A stretch of DNA of 64,000 bases from Porifericola rhodea. Lineage in GTDB: Bacteria > Bacteroidota > Bacteroidia > Cytophagales > Cyclobacteriaceae. The DNA is taken from the NCBI RefSeq assembly GCF_030506305.1, contig NZ_CP119421.1, positions 2,992,501 to 3,056,500 on the forward strand. Direction: 5' to 3'. How positions within the stretch are numbered: position 1 is the stretch's first letter; every line of letters begins with the position of its first letter. The position numbers were made by a program, and so were the translations under genes. Below, in pieces: positions 9,088-18,873 of the stretch. The notes beneath the pieces are model-generated. The model did no database searches, had not been told where the DNA came from, and saw nothing but the letters and a program-made list of their open reading frames with translations.

Positions 9088-10050
9088 ATGCTTAACCGAA
9101 GAAACTTTATCCAAAAAACTTCTCTGCTAACCGCAGGAATCAGCGCATTACCTTTAGCCTCAACGTTCAGTAATCCTTCCAAATTTATGGCAGATAGAAA
9201 ATTCACCATGCAATTGGATGGAGGGTCTATTGGTGTAAAGGCTGGGCAGAAAGAACTCATAGAGCTGGCCAGTAAATATGGTTTTGAGAGCGTTAGCGCT
9301 CACGCTTCTTTTCTGGCAGATATTTCAGCTACTGAAAGGAAAGAATTACTGGCGGAAATGAAAGAGAAAAATCTGGTATGGGGAAATGCAGGGCTGCCTG
9401 TACAGTTTAGAACTGACCGTGCTACCTTTGAAAAAGATATGCAGGAACTGCCTAAACATGCTAAAGGTTTACAGGAAGCTGGAGTGAGCCGAATTACTAC
9501 CTGGCTTATGCCTAATCATCCCTCTTTAAATTACTTGCAAAATTTTAGAGAGCATGCGGTTCGTTTGAGAGAGGTAGCTACCATATTGGAGGATCATAAC
9601 ATACGCTTTGGGCTTGAGTATGTAGGGCCTAAGACTTTACAAATAGCAAATGAATATCCATTTCTCAGAACGATGGCCGAAACTAAAGAGCTGATTGCGG
9701 CTATTGGTAAGGCTAACGTAGGCTTTGTATTGGATAGCTTTCACTGGTATACCGCTGGAGAAGATGTAAATGACATTTTGACCTTGGAAAACAGCGATGT
9801 AGTGGCTTGTGACCTGAATGACGCACGTAGTGGGCATAGCCGTCATGCCCAGATTGATGGTAAAAGAGAATTGCCTATGGCAACCGGAGTTGTTGATACT
9901 CAGGGGTTTCTGGAAGCACTTGTTAAAATTGGCTATGATGGGCCTATACGTGCAGAGCCTTTTAACCAGGTTGTAAACGAAATGGAAGATGAAGAGGCTG
10001 TAAAAGTGACAGCTACTGCAATGAAAAAAGCGTTTGATAAGATCGCTTAA
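9088..10050 (+). CDS. Tat-exported sugar phosphate isomerase/epimerase family protein
   Basis: A 320-residue protein with a twin-arginine signal (LNRRNFIQKTSLLTAG, residues 2-17) followed by a xylose-isomerase-like TIM barrel. Metal-ligand candidates occur in RFGLEYVGP (Glu), GFVLDSFHWYTAG (Asp, His), DLNDARSGHSRHAQIDG and GPIRAEPFN (Glu). Such proteins are usually carbohydrate or inositol epimerases/isomerases. The exact substrate is unknown, and the Tat signal implies a periplasmic site of action. Confidence 0.83.
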   Translation: MLNRRNFIQKTSLLTAGISALPLASTFSNPSKFMADRKFTMQLDGGSIGVKAGQKELIELASKYGFESVSAHASFLADISATERKELLAEMKEKNLVWGNAGLPVQFRTDRATFEKDMQELPKHAKGLQEAGVSRITTWLMPNHPSLNYLQNFREHAVRLREVATILEDHNIRFGLEYVGPKTLQIANEYPFLRTMAETKELIAAIGKANVGFVLDSFHWYTAGEDVNDILTLENSDVVACDLNDARSGHSRHAQIDGKRELPMATGVVDTQGFLEALVKIGYDGPIRAEPFNQVVNEMEDEEAVKVTATAMKKAFDKIA

Positions 10051-10347
10051 TACAATTTTTTATAAGAAAAGTATAGGTGGTTTGATATCAAACTACCTGT
10101 ACTTTGGGAACTGACTTTTAGTATGTCTTTTCAAATAATCTGCTGTATTTAATTAAAGTTTGGACGAACTTTATTAACTTAGCAGCTGTTTTACTATTGT
10201 CACTTTTTCGCAATATTAATTTATCACGTGATTCGGTAGTTTCATTTCAGAAACAATTTTCTCTCGTTTTATTAATAAGCTATGCATTGACAAAGGCGTT
10301 CGTGCGATTTAGTGGCTTTTAAGGTTAGAAAACTATACTTGTTTACT

Positions 10348-10743
10348 ATGGATACAGATACAGTGGTTACAAAAAAAGACAGCAAACAAATGAAGTACTT
10401 GCAGCAAGCTGTCCGTCTTTTGGAAAAAAAGGGATACAGCGATATTAAAGCTGAGCTCCCTGATTATGAGTCACCAACAAGCTTTACAGAAAAGAACTCA
10501 GATAAGTCTTATACCCCCGACCTTACAGGCGAAAAAGATATGGGTAAAGACTACTTTCAGGTAGTGGAAGGCGATAAGAAGAACATACAGGATGTGGTAA
10601 GTAAATGGAAGCTCTTCTCTAACCTGGCAAAAATCAAAAATGGTCAGTTCTACCTGTTGGTACCTTACGGAAAAAAGAAGTACACAACTGAACTGATGAG
10701 AGAGTACAACATTGATGCTGAACTAATGAAATTAGAGAGATAA
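10348..10743 (+). CDS. Hypothetical cytoplasmic protein
   Basis: A 131-residue charged protein beginning at ATG 10348 (MDTDTVVTKK). A GTG start 36 bases upstream is open but less likely. It is rich in lysine and acidic residues, has no signal or membrane segment, and ends in a segment (GQFYLLVPYGKKKYTTELM) resembling proteins that act on or resemble nucleic-acid-binding folds, though no family could be named. It is monocistronic with its own terminator. Confidence 0.7.
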   Translation: MDTDTVVTKKDSKQMKYLQQAVRLLEKKGYSDIKAELPDYESPTSFTEKNSDKSYTPDLTGEKDMGKDYFQVVEGDKKNIQDVVSKWKLFSNLAKIKNGQFYLLVPYGKKKYTTELMREYNIDAELMKLER

Positions 10744-10765
10744 GATTCACTCTCGCTAAGGACTT

Positions 10766-10794
10766 AAGCCATCTGAAAAGATGGCTTTTTTTTT
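10766..10794 (+). terminator. Rho-independent terminator
   Basis: AAGCCATCT and AGATGGCTT form a 9-base stem with loop GAAA followed by a run of T. Confidence 0.9.
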
Positions 10795-10803
10795 GTCTAT
10801 AAC

Positions 10804-11553
10804 TTATTTTTCTATGTCCAGATAATCTTTCAGTCTGCCTTCCGAATCAAATACCTGATAGCGTAAAGCATTGGCGTGTATGCTAACAGTAGCGTAATGG
10901 TGCCCACGATAAGTTTCGGTGCTAAACCGGGCTCTCCATATTGGAAGCTATTCCGGAAGCCTTGGTGGGCGTATCGGTAGTATTGTTAACTGGAATACCA
11001 TCTACGACAAAAAAAAGAGTGCTTGATTGTCACCAGATAGAGAAGATGCTCCGCGGATAACGATGAGAGAGGTAGAACCAACTCCGGAGCTACCATTGGT
11101 CATCTGCACACCGGTAACTTGAGCGGCAAGGGAGTTTACTACATTTGGTTCGCCTGCTTCGGTGATCTCTTCTCCCTGCATTTCCTGTACGGTATAGCCC
11201 AGCGCCTTTTTCTCACGTTTTATTCCGAGGGCAGTAACTATTACTTCGCCCAGTTCACGAGCATCAAGAGCGAGAGTAATATTTATAGTATTACGAGCAT
11301 TAATAGCTACCTCCTGAGTCTCATAGCCCACCAAAGAAAATATGAGGCTACTTGCCTGAGGGGCTACACTAATACAATAATTACCCTCAATCTCAGCAAT
11401 AGTACCTTTTACCAGCACGTTTACGCAAAGGATGGATCCACCATCTGGGTCAATTACTTTTCCACTGAGGGTGTATTCCTGGGTCTAGGAAACGCAGCAG
11501 ATAAGTATAAGTAAGCTAAGCAGGTCTGCTTTTAAGCTTGCCCCGCTTCTCAT
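10804..11553 (-). pseudogene. Remnant of a SusC/RagA-type TonB-dependent receptor
   Basis: Read from 11553 on the minus strand, the sequence gives a start, a hydrophobic signal (LLSLLILICC) and an in-frame TAG at 11487-11485. The carboxypeptidase-like domain (YTLSGKVIDPDGG), the SusC hallmark LGEVIVTALGIKREKKALGY and the plug start GSTSLIVIRGASSLSG follow. At a run of eight A/T pairs near 11009-11016 the frame breaks, and VVDGIPVNNTTDTPTKA continues in another frame before stopping. The rest of the receptor is missing. A short tail (LRYQVFDSEGRLKDYLDIEK, stop at 10804) may come from a different gene's 3' end. Clearly non-functional. Confidence 0.85.
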
Positions 11554-12011
11554 ACCTACAGAGCTTTGTAGAGCTTTCGGCATGTGATGTAGATAGTTTG
11601 TTGAAAATAAATTCTGAGGTTTGCTACTAGAGCGAAAGGCTAAAAGGGGACGGTAAGTTTGACGGTATTTGGAGCCAGACTCACACTCGCTATGATTTAT
11701 GCTTATGAGTATGGACGCTAAAGTTTCTCATGTTTAGCGATTATGCTTCATAAGCAAAAGTAGAAAAATAAAGTTGAGCAATATTCAATAAATATTTAAT
11801 TTTTGTTGATTTTAAGTAGTAAAAAGTAATAAATGTTTAATGATAGGAAATGTTTTTTTGCCTGATCTCTGCTAAGGAATTACCCTTTACATAATAATAA
11901 TCGTCTTTTTTAAAGCCTTATTTAAACTTAGAAAGTAATCCCTTTTTTACCTTTTCGTTAACTTAATGTTAAGCTTAGGTTTTCTATAGCATGTTTTAGT
12001 GTGGATTAGAT
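11554..12011. other. AT-rich intergenic region upstream of the XRE-cupin gene
   Basis: 458 bases without a supportable gene. The only candidate signal is a small inverted repeat TTAAC-N5-GTTAA at 11959-11973 next to the palindrome TAAGCTTA (11971-11978). It could be an operator for the downstream regulator, but AT richness makes chance likely. Confidence 0.3.
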
Positions 12012-12641
12012 ATGATAAAGAAGGATTTGATTAGTTTTAAGCCAAAAAGGAGAATGAATGATCAGATAATTGCCGGAATTGGGAAGAAAGTGAGGAGTAT
12101 ACGGCAGCAACAGAACCTCAAATTACATGAGGTAGCCAAAGAAGCCAATATTAGTAAAAGCCTGCTATCTAAGATAGAGAATGGTAGATCTGTCCCCTCG
12201 CTACCAGTGTTAGTCTCTATTATTCAGGCTCTGAATGTAGAATTTACCAGCTTTTTTGAAGGCATAGAAGCTAACGGCCAGGTGCCATTTATTCATAAAA
12301 AAAGAGAAGATTACATTTTTACAGAAAAGGAAAACAGCATTGGCTTTGTGTATAAGCACATACTAAGTAAGCATGCGTCTAGTGTTATTGTGGAGGCAGT
12401 GATTCTTGATTTACAGCCAGGCTCCAAGAGAGAGTTTGTAACCACCGATGGTTTTGAATTTAAGTACATTCTGAGTGGAGAAGTGGAGTACCATATTGGC
12501 GAGCACATTGTAGAAATGAAACAGGGCGACTCTCTGTTTTTTGACGGCCGTATACCTCATGTACCTATTAACAATAAAGAGAAAAACTGCTCTATGCTGG
12601 TAGTTTATCTGCTTACTCCACCGGACATTCAGGGTGGTTAG
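12012..12641 (+). CDS. XRE family regulator with C-terminal cupin domain
   Basis: A 209-residue protein. Residues about 20-75 form a helix-turn-helix (GKKVRSIRQQQNLKLHEVAKEANISKSLLSKIENGRSVPSLPVLVSI). Residues 130-200 form a cupin barrel (VILDLQPGSKREFVTTDGFEFKYILSGEVEYHIGEHIVEMKQGDSLFFDG). This architecture is common in repressors that sense a small metabolite through the cupin. No regulated operon is evident. The downstream gene is convergent and overlaps by 4 bases. Confidence 0.88.
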   Translation: MIKKDLISFKPKRRMNDQIIAGIGKKVRSIRQQQNLKLHEVAKEANISKSLLSKIENGRSVPSLPVLVSIIQALNVEFTSFFEGIEANGQVPFIHKKREDYIFTEKENSIGFVYKHILSKHASSVIVEAVILDLQPGSKREFVTTDGFEFKYILSGEVEYHIGEHIVEMKQGDSLFFDGRIPHVPINNKEKNCSMLVVYLLTPPDIQGG

Positions 12642-13717
12642 TTAGTACTATCGCTTTGAAGGTCTATATAAACCGGCAAATGATCACTATAACCTCCTTT
12701 GTACTCAAAACCTTCGTAGGTAGGGTAGGGTTGCTGCTGGGTGTTTCCTTTGGTTTGTAGGAGCCACTCAGTATCAAACACCTGGGCTGAACCTTGACGG
12801 TACACAAAATCAGCACTGCCCTTACGATCATCCAGCAGGCTTTGCGATATGAGTATTTGGTCTAACATTTTCCAACTGCTTCGGCTATAGTAGCTGCCCT
12901 TATCTGCCTGATCCAACTTGTACATAGGGTTGTACAAATCTCCGGTATTAAGTTGTTGTGTTTCTCCGTGTGCACCCAGCCTGAAAACAAAGCTTTTGTT
13001 ATCGGGCTCGTCATTAAAAGTGCCCATGACTACAATATTCGCGTCCTCATCATTAGCTAATATGTCGTTTACTAACTGACGCAAAGTGTGAGCGGCTGAG
13101 AGTCGTTCTTCTTCGCTTTTGCTCATACCTCCCTGGCGATCAGGCCAGTCGGTTATAAGTAAGTGTATGGTATTACTCTCCATATTACTACGTTCACCCA
13201 ATATGCCGGAAACCTGTAGGATGTCTGGTGGGCGATGCCCGTTACTATCAGCAGGAACATTTACAGCTTTGGCTAGGTAGGGTGTGAAAAATACTGATCG
13301 GTATAGTAAGGCTACATCCAGGCTGTTGGGGGGAGGGGTATCAAAATGAATAATTTCGTAGCTATAATCGCTTAGTTTTTCGTGTTTAACTATATCTCGT
13401 AGCACCTGGCCATTTTCAATTTCTGCCAGGCCTATCACCTCCGGCATGTTTAGGGCAGCAATTACTTGCACAATTTTATCTAGCTTCGCCTGATATCTTT
13501 CATCTGTCCATTGCTTTTTACCTGATGGTAAGTAGTCAGCATCTTCTTCAATAGCCGGGTCGTCATGTATATCATAAAGTTGCTCTACATTGTAAAAACA
13601 TATGCGTAGTCCGGAAGGCTGGCTGGCAGATGTTTCTTCCTGAACCTGACTGGCACATGCAGACAGAAGTAATGCTAGAATGGCAGGTTTACACCCTTGA
13701 ACAAAAAATAACTTCAT
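12638..13717 (-). CDS. Endonuclease/exonuclease/phosphatase family lipoprotein
   Basis: A 359-residue product starting at MKLFFVQGCK, chosen because it gives a lipoprotein signal with lipobox LLSAC near residue 19. An in-frame start 15 codons upstream would bury the signal. The EEP fold is visible: ICFYNVEQLYDIHDD, IGLAEIENGQVL (metal-binding Glu), VVMGTFNDEPDNKSF and the C-terminal YSDHLPVYIDL with the catalytic Asp-His. Typical substrates are DNA, RNA or phospho-lipids. It is probably anchored in a membrane facing the periplasm. The substrate is unknown. Confidence 0.85.
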   Translation of the reverse strand: MKLFFVQGCKPAILALLLSACASQVQEETSASQPSGLRICFYNVEQLYDIHDDPAIEEDADYLPSGKKQWTDERYQAKLDKIVQVIAALNMPEVIGLAEIENGQVLRDIVKHEKLSDYSYEIIHFDTPPPNSLDVALLYRSVFFTPYLAKAVNVPADSNGHRPPDILQVSGILGERSNMESNTIHLLITDWPDRQGGMSKSEEERLSAAHTLRQLVNDILANDEDANIVVMGTFNDEPDNKSFVFRLGAHGETQQLNTGDLYNPMYKLDQADKGSYYSRSSWKMLDQILISQSLLDDRKGSADFVYRQGSAQVFDTEWLLQTKGNTQQQPYPTYEGFEYKGGYSDHLPVYIDLQSDSTN

Positions 13718-13796
13718 GATGAAAAAATGATGAATCTTAAAAAAGTCTAATGATATAATCATTATGCAATCGTAAAGTTAAGTAAATTCAACAAGA

Positions 13797-13828
13797 TTGC
13801 TCAATACCCGTTAGTTTCCATAACTTTG
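13797..13828 (+). promoter_or_regulatory. Putative gldC promoter
   Basis: TTG at 13797-13799 and TAACTTTG at 13821-13828 are 21 bases apart, matching the Bacteroidota -33/-7 pattern, 35 bases before the gldC start. Confidence 0.55.
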
Positions 13829-13862
13829 TGCCGTTTATTGAAAAAAGAAAAAATCAATAGCT

Positions 13863-14219
13863 ATGAAGAAGTCAGAAATAAACCTGACCATACATCTTGA
13901 CGATGAAAATGTGCCTGAAAAAATCTTTTGGGACGCTACTGACAAAGAAGGAGAAAGCGATTCTGCTGCTAATGCTATTAGCCTTTCTATCTGGGACCAT
14001 CTGCAAAAAAATACCCTTAGAATAGACCTTTGGACCAAGCAGATGCCTGTAGATGAAATGAAGAGGTTTTCAATAGATACTATTGGCGGTATTGCTCAGA
14101 CCATACTTTCTGCTACAGGAGATACCTATATGTCTGACGAAATTAACGAGCTTTGCGATAAACTGGTAAAGCATGTTGAAGAAGAACAGCGTAAAGAAAA
14201 CCAAAAAGCGAAAGAGTAG
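13863..14219 (+). CDS. gldC: Gliding motility protein GldC
   Basis: A 118-residue protein starting MKKSEINLTIHLDDENVPEKIFWDAT, characteristic of GldC. The family is confined to Bacteroidota and is needed for gliding in Flavobacterium. The whole length aligns with family expectations, including the segment ISLSIWDHLQKNTLRIDLWTKQMPVDEM. It is cytoplasmic, and its biochemical role is not well defined. It supports assigning the host to a gliding lineage. Confidence 0.93.
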   Translation: MKKSEINLTIHLDDENVPEKIFWDATDKEGESDSAANAISLSIWDHLQKNTLRIDLWTKQMPVDEMKRFSIDTIGGIAQTILSATGDTYMSDEINELCDKLVKHVEEEQRKENQKAKE

Positions 14220-14283
14220 TTTGATAATCAGAACTATAAGCCGTAGCTAAACGGACTTGTATATTGATGAAAACTATTTCGCG

Positions 14284-14712
14284 ATGGAAGAAGAGTATTT
14301 ACTGCAGGCATGGAAAGAGGCAGAAAAAGGTAAAACGCCCTTTGGAGCTGTTATTGTAAAAGAAGGAAAGGTTTTAGCCTCTGTATGTAATACAGTAAGC
14401 CAAAGCAAAGACCCTACAGCACATGCCGAAGTCAATGCTATACGAAAAGCCTGCGAAGTAATTGATAGTACTCAACTCCAGAGTGCAGTGCTATACACCA
14501 CTTGCGAACCCTGCCCTATGTGTATGTCTGCCATCATTTACACGGGCATAGGCGAAGTGGTGTATGGTGCTTCTATCCCTACCATAAGCAAGTACCTGCC
14601 GCAAATATCGTTACGAGCTTCCGAAGTGCTCAATCGTAGCGATCAGAAAATCCTCATCAAAGCCATAGGAAAGGAAGATCAGTACGAGAAACTACTGGAA
14701 CAGTACAGTTAA
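14284..14712 (+). CDS. Nucleoside deaminase (CMP/dCMP-type, guanine or tRNA adenosine deaminase-like)
   Basis: A zinc-dependent deaminase of 142 residues from ATG 14284. A TTG nine codons upstream is open but less likely. The zinc site is complete: HAEVNAIRKA gives His and the catalytic Glu, and TTCEPCPMCMSAI gives the two cysteines. The sequence FGAVIVKEGKVLASVCN and the C-terminal part resemble guanine deaminase of the bacterial GuaD type more than TadA, but the substrate is not certain. Confidence 0.87.
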   Translation: MEEEYLLQAWKEAEKGKTPFGAVIVKEGKVLASVCNTVSQSKDPTAHAEVNAIRKACEVIDSTQLQSAVLYTTCEPCPMCMSAIIYTGIGEVVYGASIPTISKYLPQISLRASEVLNRSDQKILIKAIGKEDQYEKLLEQYS

Positions 14713-14802
14713 GAACAATGAATTGGTGTCTTTAAACTGACATCTGGCGCAATCTTTGTCTTATTTTAGGAGAATCTTTTGTATCATTAGCGCGTTAGCG
14801 TA

Positions 14803-15300
14803 ATGAAAACGAATTTACCTATGAATAAAATAATGCTTAGCTTACTGACGGTCAGTATATTGGTGTTTTTCTCTTCTTTTACTGAGCCTCCTAAAGAGGA
14901 AAAAATCCAGAACGAAATTAACTGGATCACCATAGAAGAAGCACAGGAGCTCTCTGAAAAAGAACCTCGCAAAGTAATTATGGACGTGTATACTGACTGG
15001 TGTGGGTGGTGCAAAAAGATGGATAAAACCACTTTTGCCGACGAGAAAGTGGTAGAGTATGTTAATAAACACTTTTATGCGGTAAAATTTAATGCCGAGA
15101 AAGACGAAACTTTTGACTTTAAAGGTCAGGAGTTTACTAACCCTCAATTTACCAGAGCACTTAGAGTAAGTGGTTATCCTACAGTTGTATTCTTTGCCGA
15201 AGACTTTTCTAAATTTCAGCCAGTAAGTGGCTATCGTCAGGCAAAGGAGTTTTTAGAAATGCTGGAATCCTTCAACCAGGCAGAACCTGCTGGTAAATAA
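14803..15300 (+). CDS. Secreted thioredoxin-family protein
   Basis: 165 residues with an N-terminal hydrophobic signal (IMLSLLTVSILVFFSSF) and a thioredoxin fold holding a redox motif Cys-Gly-Trp-Cys in DVYTDWCGWCKKMDKTTF (residues about 66-83). Later PTVVFF carries the cis-proline. It resembles the DUF255/Thioredoxin_7 type of periplasmic reductase or isomerase. Partner proteins are not evident nearby. Confidence 0.86.
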   Translation: MKTNLPMNKIMLSLLTVSILVFFSSFTEPPKEEKIQNEINWITIEEAQELSEKEPRKVIMDVYTDWCGWCKKMDKTTFADEKVVEYVNKHFYAVKFNAEKDETFDFKGQEFTNPQFTRALRVSGYPTVVFFAEDFSKFQPVSGYRQAKEFLEMLESFNQAEPAGK

Positions 15301-15315
15301 ACTCTTTCAGAAAAT

Positions 15316-15344
15316 TTTGGGTTGTCAGTTATCCGTTACCTTTG
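15316..15344 (+). promoter_or_regulatory. Putative mnmE promoter
   Basis: TTTG at 15316-15319 and TACCTTTG at 15337-15344, 17 bases apart, match the Bacteroidota promoter pattern, 28 bases before the mnmE ATG. Confidence 0.6.
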
Positions 15345-15371
15345 TAAAGTGAACAGATAACTGACTTTTTT

Positions 15372-16745
15372 ATGCAGTACGCTAGTGTAGAAGATACTAT
15401 AGTCGCTCTTTCTACCCCAGAGGGAGTTGGAGCCATAGCCGTAATTCGTTTGTCCGGTAAAGATGCTATCCGTATCGTCAATCAGGTTTTTCATGGTAAA
15501 GATCTGGAAGCTCAGGCAAGCCATACCCTCCATTTTGGTACCATCCGCGAAGGTAAGGAGGTGCTAGACGAAGTAGTAGCTTCAATATTTAAAGCTCCTC
15601 ATTCTTTTACCAAAGAAAATGTGGTAGAGGTATCCTGCCACGGCTCTCCCTACATTGTGCGTAAATTAATTCAGCTTTTTCTAAAGCAGGGGGGGAGGCT
15701 AGCTCAGGCTGGCGAATTTACCAAACGTGCTTTCATGAATGGCCAGTTTGATCTGGCGCAGGCAGAGGCAGTAGCCGACCTGATAGCTTCAGACTCAGAA
15801 GCTTCTCATAAGGCAGCTCTTAATCAGATGCGTGGTGGCTTTTCTGAAGAAATTAAAACGTTACGTGCTCAGTTAGTGCATTTTGCTTCTATGATAGAGC
15901 TGGAGCTGGACTTTGTAGAAGAGGACGTAGAGTTTGCTGACCGTGCACAGTTAGAAGGGTTGATTAACGAAATCCTGAGAGTTATTAATTTACTAATTGA
16001 CAGTTTTGATCTGGGTAATGTTATTAAGAACGGTGTGCCTACTGTAATTGCTGGAAAGCCTAACGCTGGAAAATCTACCTTGCTCAATGCCTTACTTAAC
16101 GAAGAAAAAGCTATTGTTTCTGATATACCGGGTACCACCCGCGATTTTATAGAGGATGAAATCAATATAGGTGGCATAGGCTTCCGCTTTATTGATACAG
16201 CAGGGCTGCGCGAAACTACAGATAAGGTAGAAGCAATAGGAGTAAAGCGCACTTATGAAAAGATGCGGAAAGCTTCGCTAATTATCTATCTTTTTGATCT
16301 GGAGCATGATAATCTTCAGGATATTCATCGGGCAATCAACCAGCTTGAAAATCAGGGGATTCCATTCATTAAGGTAGGTAATAAAATAGATAAGGCGCAG
16401 CCTGATTTGCTAGATGCTGTAAGAAAGATTGAAGATATCGTTTTTATCTCTGCTGAAAAGAAAGACAATCTGGAAGGATTAAAACAAAAGGTAATGGACT
16501 TCGTAGACCTTGACAAATTTAAGACCAGCGGGACCATAGTTACTAATGTAAGGCACTATCAAAGCCTTCTGCAAACCCGGGAAGCACTTCAAGACGTGCT
16601 CAACGGGTTGGCACAAGAAGTCACGCACGATTTTCTTGCTCAGGATATCCGCCATGCATTACACTACCTTGGGGAAATCACAGGGGAAATAACCACTGAC
16701 GACTTGCTAGGCAATATATTTAGCAAATTCTGTATTGGAAAGTAG
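15372..16745 (+). CDS. mnmE: tRNA uridine-5-carboxymethylaminomethyl modification GTPase MnmE (TrmE)
   Basis: A complete 457-residue MnmE, which with MnmG modifies the wobble uridine of certain tRNAs. The N-terminal tetrahydrofolate-binding domain ([22 protein letters not shown]), the G1 motif [15 protein letters not shown] near residue 225, DTAGLR, the NKxD-type GNKID and the C-terminal FCIGK with the conserved cysteine are all present. Its last 18 bases are the left border of the accessory island, which leaves the coding sequence intact. Integration at the trmE 3' end is also known for Salmonella genomic island 1. Confidence 0.97.
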   Translation: MQYASVEDTIVALSTPEGVGAIAVIRLSGKDAIRIVNQVFHGKDLEAQASHTLHFGTIREGKEVLDEVVASIFKAPHSFTKENVVEVSCHGSPYIVRKLIQLFLKQGGRLAQAGEFTKRAFMNGQFDLAQAEAVADLIASDSEASHKAALNQMRGGFSEEIKTLRAQLVHFASMIELELDFVEEDVEFADRAQLEGLINEILRVINLLIDSFDLGNVIKNGVPTVIAGKPNAGKSTLLNALLNEEKAIVSDIPGTTRDFIEDEINIGGIGFRFIDTAGLRETTDKVEAIGVKRTYEKMRKASLIIYLFDLEHDNLQDIHRAINQLENQGIPFIKVGNKIDKAQPDLLDAVRKIEDIVFISAEKKDNLEGLKQKVMDFVDLDKFKTSGTIVTNVRHYQSLLQTREALQDVLNGLAQEVTHDFLAQDIRHALHYLGEITGEITTDDLLGNIFSKFCIGK

Positions 16746-16753
16746 TTGTCTTT
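16728..16753 (+). other. Candidate left attachment site in the mnmE 3' end
   Basis: TTCTGTATTGGAAAGTAG ends mnmE and resembles the conserved trmE 3' sequence used as attB by SGI1-type islands. The stop codon and next eight bases (TAGTTGTCTTT) recur near 56333, and a degenerate CTGTAT-AAAGTA copy lies at 56427. The crossover core is inferred. Confidence 0.45.
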
Positions 16754-16814
16754 CCTTTGTTTATCAAATCCTTTCCTATAGTATGTTAAAAGCTATTTTT
16801 GTTTCTTTTCTTTA

Positions 16815-16883
16815 TTGCTAATTTGCCTATTTTTCATATTATTTGTTGCTAATTAGTTGCTGGATAACTTGCTTTTCGTTGCT
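16815..16883 (+). repeat. TTGCT repeats near the island's left end
   Basis: TTGCT starts at 16815, 16846, 16857, 16869 and 16879, spaced 31, 11, 12 and 10 bases. The same motif recurs densely at 23169-23515 and near 56370-56385, so it may be a protein-binding site of the element, for example an integrase arm site. Confidence 0.5.
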
Positions 16884-16985
16884 AGGAATAAAAAGTATAT
16901 GATAAGGAGAATTTATGTTACATTTAGATACAATAAGATACATGATGATATCAATAGTTACAACAACGCTATATGAAAAATAGAA

Positions 16986-17339
16986 ATGAGTAGTAACATT
17001 CGAGTGCCTAAAATTTGCCAGCATTGCGGTGCAGAATTTATCGCTAAAACTACTGTGACAAAGTATTGCGGAGATAATTGTGCAAAGCGTGCTTATAAGA
17101 GACGTAAACGAGAGCAAAAAGTGCAGGAGGTCACACCAGTAGTAGCTCAAAAACAAGAGTACAATCAACAGCAACTTAAGGATAAGGAATTTCTAAGTAT
17201 TGCTGAAACTTGTACACTCTTGGGAGCCAGTAGAATGACTTTGTACAGGCAAATCAAAGGTGGTAAAATCAAGGCAGCAAAAATCGGTAGACGTACGATT
17301 ATTAAAAGAACAGAAATTGAAAAACTATTTCAATCATGA
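16986..17339 (+). CDS. Zinc-ribbon plus helix-turn-helix protein, excisionase-like
   Basis: 117 residues. The N-terminus has two CxxC/CxxxC-like pairs (CQHCGAEF and YCGDNCAKRAYKRRKRE), a small zinc-finger type common in Bacteroidota mobile elements. The C-terminus is a MerR/excisionase-like helix-turn-helix (FLSIAETCTLLGASRMTLYRQIKGGKIKAAKIGRRTIIK). It overlaps the integrase start by 4 bases (ATGA), so the two are translationally coupled. The likely role is excision control or regulation of the integrase. Confidence 0.78.
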   Translation: MSSNIRVPKICQHCGAEFIAKTTVTKYCGDNCAKRAYKRRKREQKVQEVTPVVAQKQEYNQQQLKDKEFLSIAETCTLLGASRMTLYRQIKGGKIKAAKIGRRTIIKRTEIEKLFQS

Positions 17340-18430
17340 CAGTAACGTTAAGAAAGCGTAATCAGGGAAAGAAAACCAGCTTATATCTTGATTACTATCA
17401 TAAAGGTAACCGTAAATTAGAATATCTAAAGCTATATCTTGATCCTAAGGCAAAAACAAAACAAGAAAAGGAATTAAATAAACAAACTTTACAATTAGCA
17501 GAAACCATTAGGGCTCAACGGCAAATAGAAATTTAGAATGGGTATTATGGATTCCGTGATACTGAAAAATTGAAAGGTAATTTTCTGACTTATGTTCGGA
17601 CTTTAGCTGAAAAAAAGAGAAGTAGCGATGGTAATTATGGAAATTGGAAGAGCATGTTAAAATTTCTTGAGGAATTTGCTCCTTCTCATCTAACTTTTGC
17701 CCAAGTAGACTCTCATTTTGTGGAGGATTTTAAATCATACTTAGATAAGGATGCAAAAAAGAAAAATAATAAGGGCTTGTCTCAAAACTCCAAGTATTCT
17801 TATTTCAGCAAATTCAAAGCGGCATTAAAGCAAGCTGAAAAGGATGAAATAATAAATAGGAACCCCGCAAAAAATGTTAAAGGTTTTGAACAAGAAGAGT
17901 CTGAACGGGAGTTCTTAACCTTAGAAGAGTTAGAAGCAATAGTAGAGACCGAATGTGAGATACCAATACTTAAATCTGCTTTTTTATTTTCGTGTCTTAC
18001 TGGTATAAGATGGGCAGATATAGAAAAACTAAAATGGTCAGAGGTTCAATATTCTCAAGAGCTAGGATATTTTATTCGTTTCAGACAAAAGAAAACAAAA
18101 GGTGCAGAAACGCTTCCTATTTCAAAAGATGCATGTCTACTATTAGGTGAAAGAAAAGATAGAGATGAATTGGTCTTTAAAGGGCTGGAATACTCATCAG
18201 AGAACAATGACAAGTTACAACGGTGGATTGATAGGGCTAAAGTTACCAAAGATATTACTTTTCACTGCGCCAGGCATACCTATGCTACCTTACAACTTAC
18301 CTTAGGCACTGATATTTATACAGTTTCCAAAATGCTATGCCACAGAGAGTTGAAAACCACTCAGGTCTATGCCAAGATCATTGACGACAAGAAGAAAGAA
18401 GCCGCTAACAAAATCAAGCTCGCCCTTTAA
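17336..18430 (+). pseudogene. Tyrosine recombinase (integrase) interrupted by an in-frame TAG
   Basis: The frame opens at ATG 17336 with an arm-binding-type N-terminus (TVTLRKRNQGKKTSLYLDYY) and stops at TAG 17534-17536. It then continues in the same frame through the SAM-like core-binding domain (FLTYVRTLAEKK) and the catalytic domain, with Arg in TGIRWADI, HCARHTYATLQL (His-x-x-Arg) and the final Tyr in TTQVYAKI. All catalytic residues are present. CAG to TAG is the simplest explanation. A TTG at 17570 could start a truncated enzyme lacking the arm domain. Confidence 0.85.
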
Positions 18431-18630
18431 TACAAGAAACTATCGCTGAAGAAAAGGACCAGGAAGGAAAGAAGATAGAGCTACCTAAATTTGATTGGGC
18501 GAAGTTTCAAAAAGACCATTTTACCTATAAATGGCAGTTTTTCTCTGAAAAACATGACGACCATTTTGAGTACACTGATGATTACCTATATGAAAAAGGT
18601 GCAATCATGGAAGGTGAAGATCGGATTGAA

Positions 18631-18635
18631 TGCAT
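18631..18635. repeat. Left target-site duplication of the IS21 element (TGCAT)
   Basis: TGCAT directly precedes the left inverted repeat and is repeated directly after the right one at 21271-21275. Confidence 0.8.
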
Positions 18636-18873
18636 TGGATAAACCGGAGTATATTGACCCCTCAAATCCGGCAGAAAATTTAGATACTCAATGCTCTTTT
18701 TGAGCTTGAAACGCATGCCAATCCGGCAGATACTGCCCCCTCTAAATATATTGACGTTGACTTGTACCGGAGCAAATTGACCCCTTGAGGGTATGATTCC
18801 GGAGGAAGTTGACCCCTCAAAACTTAAGGTTTTGGTTCTTTAGCGATCATCAACTATCGCTAAAAAGACCCTT

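Noticed and set aside
11119-11514. Plus-strand open frame across the SusC remnant
   Set aside because: It is the antisense of a clearly recognisable SusC sequence.
11485-17536. Genome-wide recoding of TAG
   Set aside because: TAG occurs inside the SusC remnant and the integrase, but intact genes such as mnmE and gldC end in TAG, so it is a normal stop.
18491-18703. Small open frame running into the left IS end
   Set aside because: The frame that continues across the element encodes the split gene, and this one is a shadow of it.
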